Shown: positions 21,900-33,815 of the stretch, piece after piece | Numbering within the stretch: the stretch's first letter is position 1 | Layout: each line of letters opens with the position of its first letter | Made by a program: the position numbers and the translations under genes | DNA from: Singulisphaera sp. GP187 | GTDB lineage: Bacteria > Planctomycetota > Planctomycetia > Isosphaerales > Isosphaeraceae | Length of the DNA: 64,000 bases | Assembly: GCF_900129635.1 (NCBI RefSeq) | Contig: NZ_FSRB01000003.1 | Span: 496,001 to 560,000 of the forward strand | Direction: 5' to 3' | The notes under the pieces: generated by a model | Told to the model about the DNA's origin: nothing | Database searches by the model: none | Seen by the model: only the letters and a program-made list of their open reading frames with translations

Positions 21900-22267
21900 C
21901 TCCATCCTCGAGGCCTCGAACGGCCAAATGCTGGGGGAAAAACGAAGTGAGCAGACACACTCACCCCGACTTTGATAGGTGAACCCTAGATTAACCGACG
22001 TTGAACTTCGCGTCAACCAATTTGAAGGCGTCGCGCGGAGATTCCCAAATTCTTCGGAGTGTCGTCGCATCCTCCGTCGAAAGCCGTTGCGATAATGGGT
22101 TCTTCCCTGACACAGATCTGACGCAACCGGTTCATGTCAACTTGCCGAACTCAGATCAGAGTGGCTCATCGCCGGCAGGATTCGGGCGGAATGACGCCCA
22201 CATCGCGGCTTCGATTCCATGGGGATCACAGCAATTTACCGTCGAGTGGCGCATGCTCTCGCCGGTC
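21900..22267. other. Intergenic region upstream of the antitoxin gene
   Basis: About 370 bases with no recognised gene. It runs into the large inverted repeat at 22268. Confidence 0.4.
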
Positions 22268-22492
22268 TCAGCCCCAACGGGGCGGCCCAAGGCAGCCCGG
22301 GGCCACGCCACCGAAAAATCCACATGCCCGCATTTCATAACCCTGTAAGCGCGGCCTAAGACGAGCGATGGCCTTGCGGTGTAAATCGTGCTGGCATAAC
22401 CCGTTAAATCGCCCTTTCAGGGCTGCCGACCCTCGTGACCGAGCCCCCATGGCGTGGCCCCGGGCTGCCTTGGGCCACCCCGTTGGGGCTGA
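22268..22492. repeat. Large inverted repeat (43-bp arms, 139-bp spacer)
   Basis: Arms at 22268-22310 and 22450-22492 are reverse complements with one mismatch in 43. The arms read TCAGCCCCAACGGGG outward and contain GGCAGCCCGGGGCC. The spacer shows no gene. No target-site duplication was found at the edges. It could be a non-autonomous mobile element, an interspersed palindrome or a structured RNA. Confidence 0.8.
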
Positions 22493-22579
22493 ATTCAAAC
22501 AAACAAATCGCAAAACTGTTCACAACATCGTTGCAATTTGCCATGATCCGTGCGCCATCCGATGATGAGCCGCGAGAAC

Positions 22580-24313
22580 TCACGGATCCTTGGTCTTTGC
22601 CGCGGCTTCGTCGCCTGGGGCAACCGCGTCGCTCGGTGGGGCAGGGGAGGTGGGAGGCACCGTCGTGTTGGGAAGTTCCTTCAGGCCGAACTTGAGAAAG
22701 AGCTCGTGGAGATCGGTGTATTTACTGAAGTTCTCGTTGAGGTCCGCGCGGATGTTCGCTGCCTCCAGGGGGTGCCCGGATTGTTCCGCCAGCAAGGCGC
22801 GACTCAGTAAACCGGCCACGACCTCGCGGCGATGGAGGATGGCCTTTTTGAGTTTGTCAACCCGGTCCTGGGAGAGCAAGTACCAACCACGCTCTTCGGC
22901 CTCCTTGGGATTGAGCTTGCTGGCCATCTCCTCCCAGTAACCGATCGCCGCCAGGTCGTTCCCCGCGCTCGAGGCCTTGCTCGCCAGCCGGTAATAGGCC
23001 TGATAGGCCCCCTCGGCCACATTCTTGGGCTCATTGAAGCGTGTGGGTTCTGGGTTCTCGAGGATCCTCGCCCGACTATCGGCAACTGCGACCTCGATGC
23101 GATCGCGCCAACCCTGGGTCGTCTTGAGGTAGGGGTTCGGCTTGAAGCGGGAATCGAGCGGATCCAGGTACTCCCTACGAGCTCTCGTCCAGTCACTCGG
23201 TTTGTCGGACTCCATCAAACGCTCCGCCTGATGGTAGAGATAAGCGGCGCTTGGCGGCCAGAGCATGTAGCCGATGAAGCCACCGACCAACACCAGACCG
23301 AGGAGCAACAGGACGACCTCGAAAAACGAACGGTTCAGTTCGGGAAGCGCCAGTTGTCGTTTGCGCTTGGCCGCCTTGCGCGGCTTGGTCGCGGTGATTT
23401 CCGTGCCCGCACGAGTCGGCATCCCTGCACGGGTTGGGGTGAGCGCCTGGTCGCCTTCAGTCGCCCAGACCATCGCGACGGTATCGCCCCGGCTCGCCTT
23501 GTCGCGGATCTCCCTGAGGGAGACGCCCACGGCTGCCGCGTCCCACGGCCGATCATTCGGGTCCTTGGCCATCAGTTGCACGACCAGTTTATCGAGCGCC
23601 ACCGGAATTTCGGCGACCCGGGCGCTGGGACGAGGCGGAGGCTCGTTCATATGGCAATGCATCAGAACGACGGCCGACGACCCCTCAAACGGAGCGCGGC
23701 CGGTGAGCATCTGATACATGACGACCCCGAGCGCGTAGAGGTCGGTCTTGTGACTGATCTCGGGGGTCCCTCGAATCTGCTCGGGGGCCATGTACGCTGC
23801 GGTGCCAAGGGTCCGGCCGGTCGCGGTGAGGGCCGTCGCGTCGAGATCCTTGGCGATCCCGAAGTCGGTCAGCTTCATCTCCCCCTTCTCGGAGACCATC
23901 AAGTTCGAGGGCTTCAGATCGCGGTGGACCACGCCATGCTCGTGCGCATAGTGCAGGGCTTCGCAGGTCTGGATCGCCAGCTCGGTGATCTCACGCCAGG
24001 GGCGAGGGCCGTCACGGCGGAGCATCTGCTCGAGTGTCTCGCCCGCGACGTACTCCATCGCGAAGTAAGAGGTCCCTTGATAGCGACCGACCGCCAGGAA
24101 CCGGACAATGTTCGGGTGACTGAACTGCTTGAGGATCTCGGCCTCGCGGCGAAATCGCTCGTACGACTTGCTCTTCTGGGTGAGCTCACCGCTGATCACC
24201 TTGACGGCGGCGGGCTTGCCCGTCGTCTCGCTGATCGCGCGGTAGACTACCCCCATCGCCCCCGTACCGAGGATCGCCTCGATCCGGAAGGAACCGAGCT
24301 TTTCGCCAATCAT
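22580..24313 (-). CDS. Membrane Ser/Thr protein kinase (Hanks type)
   Basis: A 577-residue PknB-like kinase. The kinase domain (about residues 8-270) is complete: Gly-rich loop GTGAMG, K38 in AAVKVI, catalytic D132 in HRDLKPSN and DFG at 150-152, then GTAAYMAPEQ. A membrane helix lies near residues 325-347 (EVVLLLLGLVLVGGFIGYML). The roughly 230-residue C-terminal part is outside the cytoplasm, helical and tetratricopeptide-like in look but unrecognised. Such kinases signal to cell-envelope or metabolic targets. Upstream on the same strand lies glgP, 314 bases away, so co-transcription is uncertain. Confidence 0.92.
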   Translation of the reverse strand: MIGEKLGSFRIEAILGTGAMGVVYRAISETTGKPAAVKVISGELTQKSKSYERFRREAEILKQFSHPNIVRFLAVGRYQGTSYFAMEYVAGETLEQMLRRDGPRPWREITELAIQTCEALHYAHEHGVVHRDLKPSNLMVSEKGEMKLTDFGIAKDLDATALTATGRTLGTAAYMAPEQIRGTPEISHKTDLYALGVVMYQMLTGRAPFEGSSAVVLMHCHMNEPPPRPSARVAEIPVALDKLVVQLMAKDPNDRPWDAAAVGVSLREIRDKASRGDTVAMVWATEGDQALTPTRAGMPTRAGTEITATKPRKAAKRKRQLALPELNRSFFEVVLLLLGLVLVGGFIGYMLWPPSAAYLYHQAERLMESDKPSDWTRARREYLDPLDSRFKPNPYLKTTQGWRDRIEVAVADSRARILENPEPTRFNEPKNVAEGAYQAYYRLASKASSAGNDLAAIGYWEEMASKLNPKEAEERGWYLLSQDRVDKLKKAILHRREVVAGLLSRALLAEQSGHPLEAANIRADLNENFSKYTDLHELFLKFGLKELPNTTVPPTSPAPPSDAVAPGDEAAAKTKDP

Positions 24314-24627
24314 AGTCGTACCCCGGTATCGCCGGCCGGGCCTCGTCTCATTACCTGAGCCACCGTTGGGCCCACTCGGGAAAAAGAGGGCCTCACCGCG
24401 GTCTCGTTTCGAGGGAGCGAGTCACGCCGATCGCGGCCGTTGCCGCGCATCGTCGTGCCCATACTCCCTCGATTATGCGAGACGGAGGCCGGTCGTTGCG
24501 AGGGGGCGCCTCGGATTCTCACCCTCGAGGCGAGGAATGAGCCGCGACGACCACGGGGCGACGCGACGCCAGGCCCGAGAATCGAGGGCCTGAGCGAGCC
24601 GCCCCATGGGGACGCAAGTCTTCAGAA
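24314..24627. other. Gap between the kinase gene and glgP
   Basis: About 310 GC-rich bases. It may hold the kinase promoter; no gene or clear terminator was recognised. Confidence 0.4.
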
Positions 24628-26772
<2,145 letters not shown>

Positions 26773-27041
26773 GGCCGCCCCCAAACGAAATCGCAGGATT
26801 CGTGAATTCCGAACGTTTCGCAACTCCCGATCCTTCGTATTGGGAGGTTAGTATGGCCAAACTTCGACCAAAAGCCAAGTCCTGGCAAGTCGTTCGGTTT
26901 GACCGAACGGATTCCAGCGAAACCTCCGAGTCAAGTCGGCACATCCCCTCGATTCGATTCCTGGGAAGCCGAAAGTGCCTCCCCTGACACGTTCCTGCCC
27001 ACGCGCAATCTGTTGCTCGAAAGCCGTTTCATCAAAGTCAT
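26773..27041. other. Gap upstream of glgP
   Basis: About 270 bases that should contain the glgP promoter. No gene seen. Confidence 0.35.
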
Positions 27042-27071
27042 GAGGCCGGGGGAAATCCAATCCCCGGCCTC
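27042..27071 (-). terminator. Terminator of the second DUF1559 operon
   Basis: GAGGCCGGGG (27042-27051) pairs with CCCCGGCCTC (27062-27071), ten perfect pairs around a 10-base loop, 64 bases past the stop at 27135. Confidence 0.7.
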
Positions 27072-27134
27072 AATCGCAAGCGTGAACGGTGGGAAGTCGT
27101 CGGTCAACGAAGGGGAGTGACTCTGGGGCTTCGA

Positions 27135-28292
27135 CTAATACTGGTTGGAGTTGAGCGTTTCGTTGCCGTTTCGAGTGCCGATGGCCCACCAGGTATTGAG
27201 GTTGACCTGTTCCTTGACAAACCGCACGGAGCCGTCGGCCATCGAAAGATTCACCCCACCGGTGTGCAGGCTGGTGGCGTTGGAGGTTCCGAAGACGTCG
27301 AGCCCGACCCCGTTGGGGTCGGCAATCGCCGAGCACTGTCGCGAATTCGGGCCACCCACGTGGTTGTACATCCCGAAGTTGGCATAGTAGGGATACGAGA
27401 TCTGCCAACTCAGCCCACGCGAGCCGACCCCCGTGTTTCCGGGTGAGGTGGCGAGGGTCCCCGCCGGAACCGCATTGCAGGCCGCGAGGAACTGGTAGAC
27501 CGTGCTCTGGCTCCGGATCAGGTTGTTGGGGTTGAGGGTGAACCCGGAGTCGAAGAAACCGCGGATCTCGCCGACCTTGCCGGTCCCGGCGATCACGGGC
27601 AGGTTGGTGCCACTCACCGCTTCGCCCCAGAGCGCGGTGTTGCTGGTCCCGTCGGTGATCGAGCTCAGCCCGATCACCCCAGCCGTTTGCGCGTTCGGAT
27701 AATTGGCGGTCGTCATATAAGTACCACCGCCCGTGTAGGTCATCGTCGGGTTCAGCGGAACGAAGGGGCCGCTGTAGCCGTTGAGGAGGAACGGCCCCCC
27801 GAGATTTGCCATGTAGTTCGTCACCGGCTGGCGGAGCAACCGGGGCGTATCGGACGGGCAGAGGACGACCGACAGTTGGATGTTGAACACGGTCGTGTTC
27901 GCCCACCAGGTGGTCGGTCCTTGCGTGCTCGGCGGGTAGGAGCCGTAGACCCCTCGACCCACGTTGTAGGCGTTGTAAATCGTCCCCTGTTCGATGTATT
28001 GCAGCAGGCTCACCAGGGGGCTGGCGCCATAGCTCCAGCACAAATCCACTTGAGAGAACGGGTTGACGGCCGGGCAAGGATAAAGCGATGCCGAGGGGAG
28101 GGTCTGATTGACCGACTCGTAGTTGTGGATCGCGAGGCCAAGCTGCTTCAGGTTGTTCGCGCATGAAGAGCGACGGGCCGCCTCGCGAGCCATCTGGACC
28201 GCGGGCAAGAGCAGGGCGATCAACACGGCGATGATCGCGATGACCACCAACAATTCGATGAGCGTGAAACCTCGAGATCGAGCGTGGCGCAT
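27135..28292 (-). CDS. DUF1559 protein with pilin-like N-terminus
   Basis: A 385-residue DUF1559 (PF07596) protein. It starts MRHARSRGFTLIELLVVIAII, a prepilin cleavage and anchoring signal, followed by QMAREAARRSSCANNLKQLGLAIHNYE. The C-terminal LHTGGVNLSMADGSVRFVKEQV motif marks the family. GGAGGAG before the ATG at 28292 fixes the start. A small lipoprotein gene lies 147 bases upstream on the same strand, and a strong terminator lies downstream. Compared with the copy at 15388-16458, similarity is strong only at the two ends, so it is a diverged paralogue. Confidence 0.93.
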   Translation of the reverse strand: MRHARSRGFTLIELLVVIAIIAVLIALLLPAVQMAREAARRSSCANNLKQLGLAIHNYESVNQTLPSASLYPCPAVNPFSQVDLCWSYGASPLVSLLQYIEQGTIYNAYNVGRGVYGSYPPSTQGPTTWWANTTVFNIQLSVVLCPSDTPRLLRQPVTNYMANLGGPFLLNGYSGPFVPLNPTMTYTGGGTYMTTANYPNAQTAGVIGLSSITDGTSNTALWGEAVSGTNLPVIAGTGKVGEIRGFFDSGFTLNPNNLIRSQSTVYQFLAACNAVPAGTLATSPGNTGVGSRGLSWQISYPYYANFGMYNHVGGPNSRQCSAIADPNGVGLDVFGTSNATSLHTGGVNLSMADGSVRFVKEQVNLNTWWAIGTRNGNETLNSNQY

Positions 28293-28439
28293 GCCGGACT
28301 CCTCCCCTTGCGAGTGACGATCAGAAGGACAAGGCCGAAGGAACGGGATGGCCAGGGCCCCCAGCGCTGCGATCAGTTCGGAAGTGGACCCTGGTCGAAC
28401 TCTCGATTCATGGGGGGTGGGAAACGACAGGGTTGGCAA

Positions 28440-28655
28440 CTACTTCGTTGCGTTTTTCGAGACGGCGGACGCCGAAGTGGTGGCCTTCGCGTCACTCTTC
28501 GCCCCGAAGCTGGGGCTGCCCGCGGGAATCCCCGGCCCGATGTTCGGCTGCTCGGTCGGTCCGGTGTCCGACAACGAACCCCCGCAACCGGAGAACCCGC
28601 AGAGACCGAGTACCACGACGCCGACTGCTTGAAGCACTCTCGACCGTACGTACAT
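28440..28655 (-). CDS. Small lipoprotein upstream of DUF1559 gene
   Basis: A 71-residue protein with signal AVGVVVLGLCGFSGC, so it is probably lipidated on the Cys and about 47 residues long when mature. The mature part is rich in Gly, Ser, Pro and Ala (SLSDTGPTEQPNIGPGIPAG) and looks unstructured. GGGGAGGG precedes the ATG. Small lipoproteins beside DUF1559 genes are common in planctomycetes, which supports an operon with the gene at 27135-28292. Confidence 0.7.
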   Translation of the reverse strand: MYVRSRVLQAVGVVVLGLCGFSGCGGSLSDTGPTEQPNIGPGIPAGSPSFGAKSDAKATTSASAVSKNATK

Positions 28656-29124
28656 GCTCCCTCCCCACGATGACGCACGCGAGGGACGGCCCTCAACCGG
28701 GTGTACCTCGAGCGACGCAGGTTTCGGAAACGCCTCGGATCGATCAGTTCAGCGGATTTATAAGATCGACCGATGTCAGAGGTCTGATGCCCAATCTAAA
28801 GGCCTTTCTCTAACAGTTCAAGAAAAACCCGCCCACTGATTCTTTTTTCTTCAACCGCAGCCCATTCCGGCCTGGCCGCCGGAACTCCACTCCCCATCGA
28901 GCAGGACCTCTTTACGCTTAAATCCCCTTGAAATTCCAAATCAGAATACCCCAAAGACCGATCGGCCGAATCGCGAAAAAAAAAACCAGCCATCGATCCT
29001 CGTCGCCAAGCCGGGCCGGCTCCGGTCCGAGATTTGCACAGACCTCCTGCTGATGATTCGCTGCCGCTGAAATGAACCAAGGCAGCGCGAATGCCCAGGG
29101 CCCCGTTGACGGGAGAAGCCTCCG
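28656..29124. other. Divergent intergenic region
   Basis: About 470 bases between the lipoprotein gene (minus) and the PH-domain gene (plus). It should hold two divergent promoters. A run of nine or more A occurs near 28,978-28,985. No gene recognised. Confidence 0.4.
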
Positions 29125-29829
29125 ATGGCCACCAACGATACCAGTCCGAACATCGCGACGACCGAGGTCTCCACGCGCTTCGACGGTCCACCCACGGTGA
29201 CCGAACCCGAGTCGCCCCACGCCCTCTACCCGCCTGAGGGACCGGAACCGGCCGGGACCACGTCGAGTGCCGGGGACGCGATCGCGAATCGTCAGGCCGA
29301 GGCGGCGACTCAAGGGACGGGCGTCGAAGGGGAAGAGGTCGTCTGGGAAGGGCGTTACGCCATGCGGAACTTCATGGGACGGATCGCCGTTCGCGTGCTG
29401 CTGACCGTCGCCTGGCTGGCCTTCGTCGGCTACGCGATGGGGTATCGAAACGACAACGACCTGGGATGGCTGGTCGCCGCCGGAGGGTTCATCCTCGCCG
29501 CGTTCTGGCTCGCGCTGATCTATCGAATGATCCAGGCGCATTTTGGCCACGACTACCGTCTGACCAACCGCCGCCTCTTCGTGTCCACGGGTCTGATGCG
29601 TCGCCGCCAGGACATGATGGAGTTGCTCAGCGTCAAGGACGTCTTTACCCGCCAGACGCTGTTCGAGCGCTGGCTTTCGCTCGGCACCGTGGTCGTTGTC
29701 TCGTCCGCCAACGACCTGCCCGTGTTCTATGTGGCCGGCGTCCAAGACCCCAAGGAGGTCATGGACCTGATCTGGCACCACGCCCGCTCCGAACGGGATC
29801 ATCGCAGTGTGAAGGTCGAGAACATCTGA
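29125..29829 (+). CDS. Membrane protein with bacterial PH domain
   Basis: A 234-residue protein. The first 75 residues are polar and low-complexity. Two membrane helices follow (VRVLLTVAWLAFVGYAMGY and LVAAGGFILAAFWLALIY). The C-terminal part (HFGHDYRLTNRRLFVSTGLMRRRQDMMELLSVKDVFTRQTLFER) is the bPH_2/DUF304 pattern, a PH-like fold found in membrane-stress and transport proteins. The role is unknown. GGGAG precedes the ATG at 29125. Confidence 0.8.
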   Translation: MATNDTSPNIATTEVSTRFDGPPTVTEPESPHALYPPEGPEPAGTTSSAGDAIANRQAEAATQGTGVEGEEVVWEGRYAMRNFMGRIAVRVLLTVAWLAFVGYAMGYRNDNDLGWLVAAGGFILAAFWLALIYRMIQAHFGHDYRLTNRRLFVSTGLMRRRQDMMELLSVKDVFTRQTLFERWLSLGTVVVVSSANDLPVFYVAGVQDPKEVMDLIWHHARSERDHRSVKVENI

Positions 29830-30196
29830 ACCGGACCCCTGAATCCCCCTGATCAAGCGATTGGCCCCGGTTCTCGCTCGGCTCCCAAATTCCGTTCCGA
29901 AAGTGACGGGTGCCTTCGGAGTTTACCTGCAAACGCCGTGCGGACTCGAGCGTTCCGCACCCGCCCCGGCCCGCGCGAGTTGGGCGATCCCTGGCTTGCC
30001 GATTGCCAACAGGCCCATGACTCTGTTCTGATTCACTCTCCGCATGACTCGTGAGATTTCTGAAGCGTGGCCCGACCCCGTCGTCGTCCGCATCGACGGC
30101 GGGCCGAGTCCACCCCCGTGAAGCCATTGGCTGGGCGGGCTCGATCGAGTGTGGAAGTCGCCCGTCTTTTATGAAGTGCCTTGGAGCCGAACTGCA
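29830..30196. other. Gap between the PH-domain gene and ferredoxin gene
   Basis: About 370 bases with short GC-rich inverted stretches but no gene. An in-frame ATG at 30149 exists for the ferredoxin but is not favoured. Confidence 0.35.
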
Positions 30197-30520
30197 ATGC
30201 CTACCGTGACAGTTGAGGACGAGAAGTCGTTTGAGGTCGAGTCGGGAACGAAGCTGGTGCTCGCGATCGAAGATGCTGGAATCGACATCATGCACCGCTG
30301 CGGCGGCAATGCGCGCTGCACGACCTGCCGCATCCAGGTCGTCACCGGTGAGCCCGGTCCGATGGGTGAGCACGAACAGGCCCGACTTGCGCGTGAGGCC
30401 AGCCTGGCCCCGGACATCCGGCTCGCCTGCCAGATCCGCGTCGAATCCGACCTGACCATTCGCGTCCTCGGCCGCGCCGCGGCCTCCGGAGTGACGGCCG
30501 GACCTCGCCCCGCCGATTGA
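30197..30520 (+). CDS. 2Fe-2S ferredoxin
   Basis: A 107-residue electron carrier of the adrenodoxin/plant-type beta-grasp fold. The cluster ligands are visible as HRCGGNARCTTC (C-x5-C-x2-C) and the fourth Cys in RLACQIR. The C-terminal end after RVLGR is short and Ala/Pro-rich. The ATG at 30197 with GGAG ten bases upstream gives the standard start MPTVTVEDEKSFEVESG. No partner reductase lies nearby, so the redox partner is unknown. Confidence 0.88.
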   Translation: MPTVTVEDEKSFEVESGTKLVLAIEDAGIDIMHRCGGNARCTTCRIQVVTGEPGPMGEHEQARLAREASLAPDIRLACQIRVESDLTIRVLGRAAASGVTAGPRPAD

Positions 30521-30877
30521 GAATCGCCACCCCTGGGCCCGCAGACTCGCCCCCAATTCAATCCCGATTCCATTCCCCTGGGACCGCGGGCGCCCCGCCC
30601 GCGGTCCCAGGGGAATGCGAAGAACGCAAGCGAAGCCGCCAAACCGCACAATCACTTGGGCTGGAGTCGACCCTTCGGCACAGTGTACGGCATCGGAAAC
30701 CGCACATTCACTCCGCCGCGGATGGACAAGAAACGTTCCTAAGTCGAGGGGAGATCCGACAGAGGACCTGAACCAACAAGTGACGATCCTCTCTTGATTG
30801 ATGATTGTCGGCACCGAAATCCCGAAGACCAAGAGATTCCAGGATTGTACGCTCAATCCGAGGCGACGGGCGTGCTT
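30521..30877. other. Intergenic region holding a perfect hairpin
   Basis: About 360 bases between convergent genes. It contains the 22-bp perfect palindrome at 30571-30617 and otherwise nothing recognised. Confidence 0.45.
30571..30617. repeat. Perfect 22-bp hairpin, repeat family A copy 2
   Basis: Arms 30571-30592 and 30596-30617 are exact complements around a three-base CCC loop. The right arm holds GCGGTCCCAGGGG, shared with repeats near 10,655 and 38,435. It could end both convergent transcripts. Confidence 0.75.
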
Positions 30878-32140
30878 TCACCTCGGTCGAGCGGCCCGTT
30901 CCTTGAGTTTTTCCGCGAGCACGGATTCATCGCCCTTGATGAGTTTCCCGTCCGGATCGATCAGAATGGCAGTCCCCAACCCTGGCAGGCCGAATCGCTC
31001 CCAGGTTTTGAAGGTGGGGTCGAGCAGGATGGGAAACGGCAGGGTTTTGCCGCCCCAGACGTGTTTCACGATCGGAGCCAACGCCCGATCGACGTCGGCC
31101 ATCGACTTCAACTCACCGTCGAAGTCGATGCAGATCGAGAGGATCTCGAACTGATCACGCTGCGGAGCATGCTCCTCGTAGAATCTGATGAGCCGGGGCA
31201 AGTCCTCGGAAAGGCAAGGCCGACAACCCAGGCCCCAGAAATCAAGCAGAACCCACTTGCCGCGAAAGTCGGCCATTCGCACGTCCTTGCTGACGCCGCG
31301 GGCGTCGGTGGCGTGCCAGCGCGGTGGTGACTCGCCGTAGTGCTGAGTGTAGTCGTTCCAGGAACCGTTGGCCTTCGCCTGCTCCTCCAAAGTCTGACGG
31401 GTGGGTCGATGAGGCACGAGTCTTAATCTGCCGAGGTCGCAGTCCGTGCTTTCGGTCCCCAGCACAAACGCTTTGTCGGGAACGAGCTCTCCTTCAAAGG
31501 CATCCTTGTCGGCAAACTGACTGTAAGCTTGGAGCGTGTACTTGCCCGGAGGGAGACGGAATTCAAACTTCGCCTCGAATGAGCCGCAACTGACGAACCT
31601 GGTCGAGTGGAGTGGACGGATCGGGTCTTCAGGCAAGTGAACATAGACATGAGTCCAGCTTGGCTGCTGACCTGGCCCCGGCCCCTCGAGTGAACCGCGT
31701 ACCGTGACCAGAGGGACCAGCCGGATTTCGAGCAACTCGTCTCCCTCCGACTTGGGGAGCAACGCGATTCCGCCCTGCCTCCGTGACGAGTCCATTGCCA
31801 TCACAGCGAAGTACGGGTCCGGATCCTTGATCGAAAACCGGCCATCAGCCCCTGTCTTGGTGGGTTGGGCCCGACCGGTGGGTTCCATCTCACCGAGTCT
31901 GCCCCAAAAGAGCCTGACATTTTCTGCCTTGGTGAGATCGTACGGCTTACCGTCTCGATCCACGCTAGCCCCATTGGCCCTCCAGAAAAAGCCAACAGCC
32001 GCATCGGCAACCGGCTTCCCCGCCTCATCAACAACTCGCCCGCGGATCTCCCGCGGTTCATTCGCTTGTGCACCGGTCATAAAGATCAGCAGGATCAGCA
32101 CGGAACGGCGGATCGGCGCCTTCGTCTGTGTATGTTGCAT
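30878..32140 (-). CDS. Exported TlpA-like redoxin with N-terminal beta-sandwich
   Basis: A 420-residue exported protein. After a hydrophobic leader (RSVLILLIFMTGAQA), REIRGRVVDEAGKPVADAAVGFFW fits a CarboxypepD_reg-like domain. The C-terminal 150 residues are a thioredoxin fold of the TlpA/AhpC-TSA type: GKWVLLDFWGLGCRPCLSEDLP carries the CxxC pair, followed by the cis-Pro region. Proteins of this build reduce disulfides or help cytochrome maturation outside the cytoplasm. The ATG at 32140 is used; a GTG at 32155 is possible. It is convergent with the ferredoxin gene. Confidence 0.85.
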   Translation of the reverse strand: MQHTQTKAPIRRSVLILLIFMTGAQANEPREIRGRVVDEAGKPVADAAVGFFWRANGASVDRDGKPYDLTKAENVRLFWGRLGEMEPTGRAQPTKTGADGRFSIKDPDPYFAVMAMDSSRRQGGIALLPKSEGDELLEIRLVPLVTVRGSLEGPGPGQQPSWTHVYVHLPEDPIRPLHSTRFVSCGSFEAKFEFRLPPGKYTLQAYSQFADKDAFEGELVPDKAFVLGTESTDCDLGRLRLVPHRPTRQTLEEQAKANGSWNDYTQHYGESPPRWHATDARGVSKDVRMADFRGKWVLLDFWGLGCRPCLSEDLPRLIRFYEEHAPQRDQFEILSICIDFDGELKSMADVDRALAPIVKHVWGGKTLPFPILLDPTFKTWERFGLPGLGTAILIDPDGKLIKGDESVLAEKLKERAARPR

Positions 32141-32694
32141 TGACAGATCTCGCACGGTCTCGTGGCACCGTCCATGGATGGCTACGCGAAAGCTCTGACA
32201 ATTGTAACTTGCCGATTCTCAGGATTTCAAAAAGATTCCGAGGCATTCGGAGCGATTCAGCTCAGAATGACCGAAACGGTGCGAGAAAAAGGGGAACGGA
32301 TAAATTCCATAAGCAATTTTTTATCAACAATCCGCCAGAGAGCGAGGAATCACCCTCGTTCCCACGGTCCCCCGTGGGAACGAGGTGCGAGAGGCTTCCT
32401 AGCCTTGTATCGGGTCGTTGTTTTTTATTAATTCACACAATCAAATTTATGAATACTCAAAAATTCTATTTTTCTTGTACTCGATTGCCTTGACGACTTC
32501 CAACGAGCGACAAACATCGCCGTCGTGCCACCGGCGACGGCCAAGGAGATTTGCGAAAAACAGAAATCGAGTGCGAGTACGATGGCACTGTCAGCAGGGA
32601 CGACCCCGGGCCGAAGGACCAGCGCGGTCGCCGGAGATCACGCAATCTCGGCGACCCGGGACTCGGTTTCAGAATCGGTTCTCGGATCGGCTCG
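32141..32694. other. AT-rich gap containing a MITE-like element
   Basis: About 550 bases, unusually AT-rich at 32,270-32,490, with the 96-bp element at 32325-32420. No gene recognised. Confidence 0.5.
32325..32420 (+). mobile_element. MITE-like element, copy 1
   Basis: A 96-bp unit with terminal repeats CAACAATCCG and CGGGTCGTTG, flanked on both sides by TTTTTTAT (32317-32324 and 32421-32428). An internal palindrome CGTTCCCACGG/CCGTGGGAACG forms a stable hairpin. About four fifths of its bases match the inverted copy at 36118-36214. Confidence 0.75.
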
Positions 32695-33771
32695 CTAACG
32701 GGAGGCGCGAGTGGCTTCATCCGCCTTGACGTGCTTGGGATACTGCCAGCGCCCCACGTTTGCACGTAGCCAAACGTAATAGAAACGGACCCCGCGATCC
32801 TTCTCGCCCGTGCCGTAGCCGCCACGTTCGGGATTGGGCCCCGTGCCGGTGGCGGTGGTGACTCCTTCACCGTAGGCGCTATGGAAAATCATGGCCCCGC
32901 GCGCGAGTGACACGTATTGTTCCCAGTCCTGCCTCATCGACTCGCGATGGAACGCGTTGAAGATCCCCTCGTTGCCTGGCTCATCGTTGTCGTGCGTCTC
33001 GGTGTTGACCACGAAGCCGTGCGCGGGGATCGGCATCTCCTCCTGGAAGAAGCGGATCTGCACGCCCGGGTAGTCGACGAGCGAGCCTGACTTGTGGTTC
33101 GGGCAGACACCGGCCTCGACGTCGGGGGCCGTCGCATGGAACCAGGCGACCAGTTTCGCCTTCTTCGCCGGCCCGTCCGGCTCGCGGAGAATCTCGTGAT
33201 CGGCCCGCTCGAGGTGGCTGAACTCGTGCATCAAATTGACGAAGACGTTTTTCAAGTGGCGCTCGGTCAAGAACCGGCCGGTCTCCTCGATCGCCCGCTT
33301 CACGGCGGCTTCGTCGCGAAGCTCCTGATCCTTGCGCGGCTGGAGCAAGTAGATGGCGACGACCATGCCCCGCTTGTCCGCCTCGCGGATCAGCTCCTCA
33401 AGGCGGTTGGCGAAGTCGGGTCGGAGTGTGCCGTCGCTCCGGTATCCATTGGGCCCGGCGTCGACGCTGGGGAAGCCGCCATTCGTCCCTTGGAGGGCGA
33501 CGCTGATCAGGTTGATCCCGTGGGCCACCATCGTGTCGAGGCAGCGGATGTGCCGCTCGGTCACGGCCGGGCTCATCAACGCGTTGTTGCAGCGGATGCC
33601 CCAGAGCTTGACCGGCTGCCCGCCCAGATAGGCGCGATCGTCGCGGAGTTCAAACTCCTTGGTCGGCTGGGGCGCCGGGGTATCCGGCTTGCCCCAGGCC
33701 GCGCCAGGGCCGAGCGGCCCGACCAGGAAGAACCAAACCAGAAACGATCCCAGGATGCGCATCGTCGGCAT
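32695..33771 (-). CDS. Secreted TIM-barrel glycosidase-like protein (paralogue 1)
   Basis: A 358-residue exported protein with a signal peptide (ILGSFLVWFFLVGPLGPGAA). The mature sequence begins EFELRDDRAYLGGQPVKLWGIRCNNAL, which resembles the N-terminal strand of cellulase-like TIM barrels. Candidate catalytic Glu residues are in NLMHEFSH and VVNTETHDND, positions that suit the acid/base and nucleophile of retaining glycosidases. The protein aligns along its length with the product of 34824-35864. AGGAG eight bases upstream sets the ATG at 33771. Substrate unknown; the glycosidase role is inferred. Confidence 0.7.
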   Translation of the reverse strand: MPTMRILGSFLVWFFLVGPLGPGAAWGKPDTPAPQPTKEFELRDDRAYLGGQPVKLWGIRCNNALMSPAVTERHIRCLDTMVAHGINLISVALQGTNGGFPSVDAGPNGYRSDGTLRPDFANRLEELIREADKRGMVVAIYLLQPRKDQELRDEAAVKRAIEETGRFLTERHLKNVFVNLMHEFSHLERADHEILREPDGPAKKAKLVAWFHATAPDVEAGVCPNHKSGSLVDYPGVQIRFFQEEMPIPAHGFVVNTETHDNDEPGNEGIFNAFHRESMRQDWEQYVSLARGAMIFHSAYGEGVTTATGTGPNPERGGYGTGEKDRGVRFYYVWLRANVGRWQYPKHVKADEATRASR

Positions 33772-33815
33772 CTCGTCCACTCCTATGAGAAGAGGTGTTC
33801 AAGCTTTGAATCCGG

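Noticed and set aside
22268..22492. Possible CRISPR-like repeat
   Set aside because: There are only two arms, they are inverted, and there are no regularly spaced direct repeats or cas genes.
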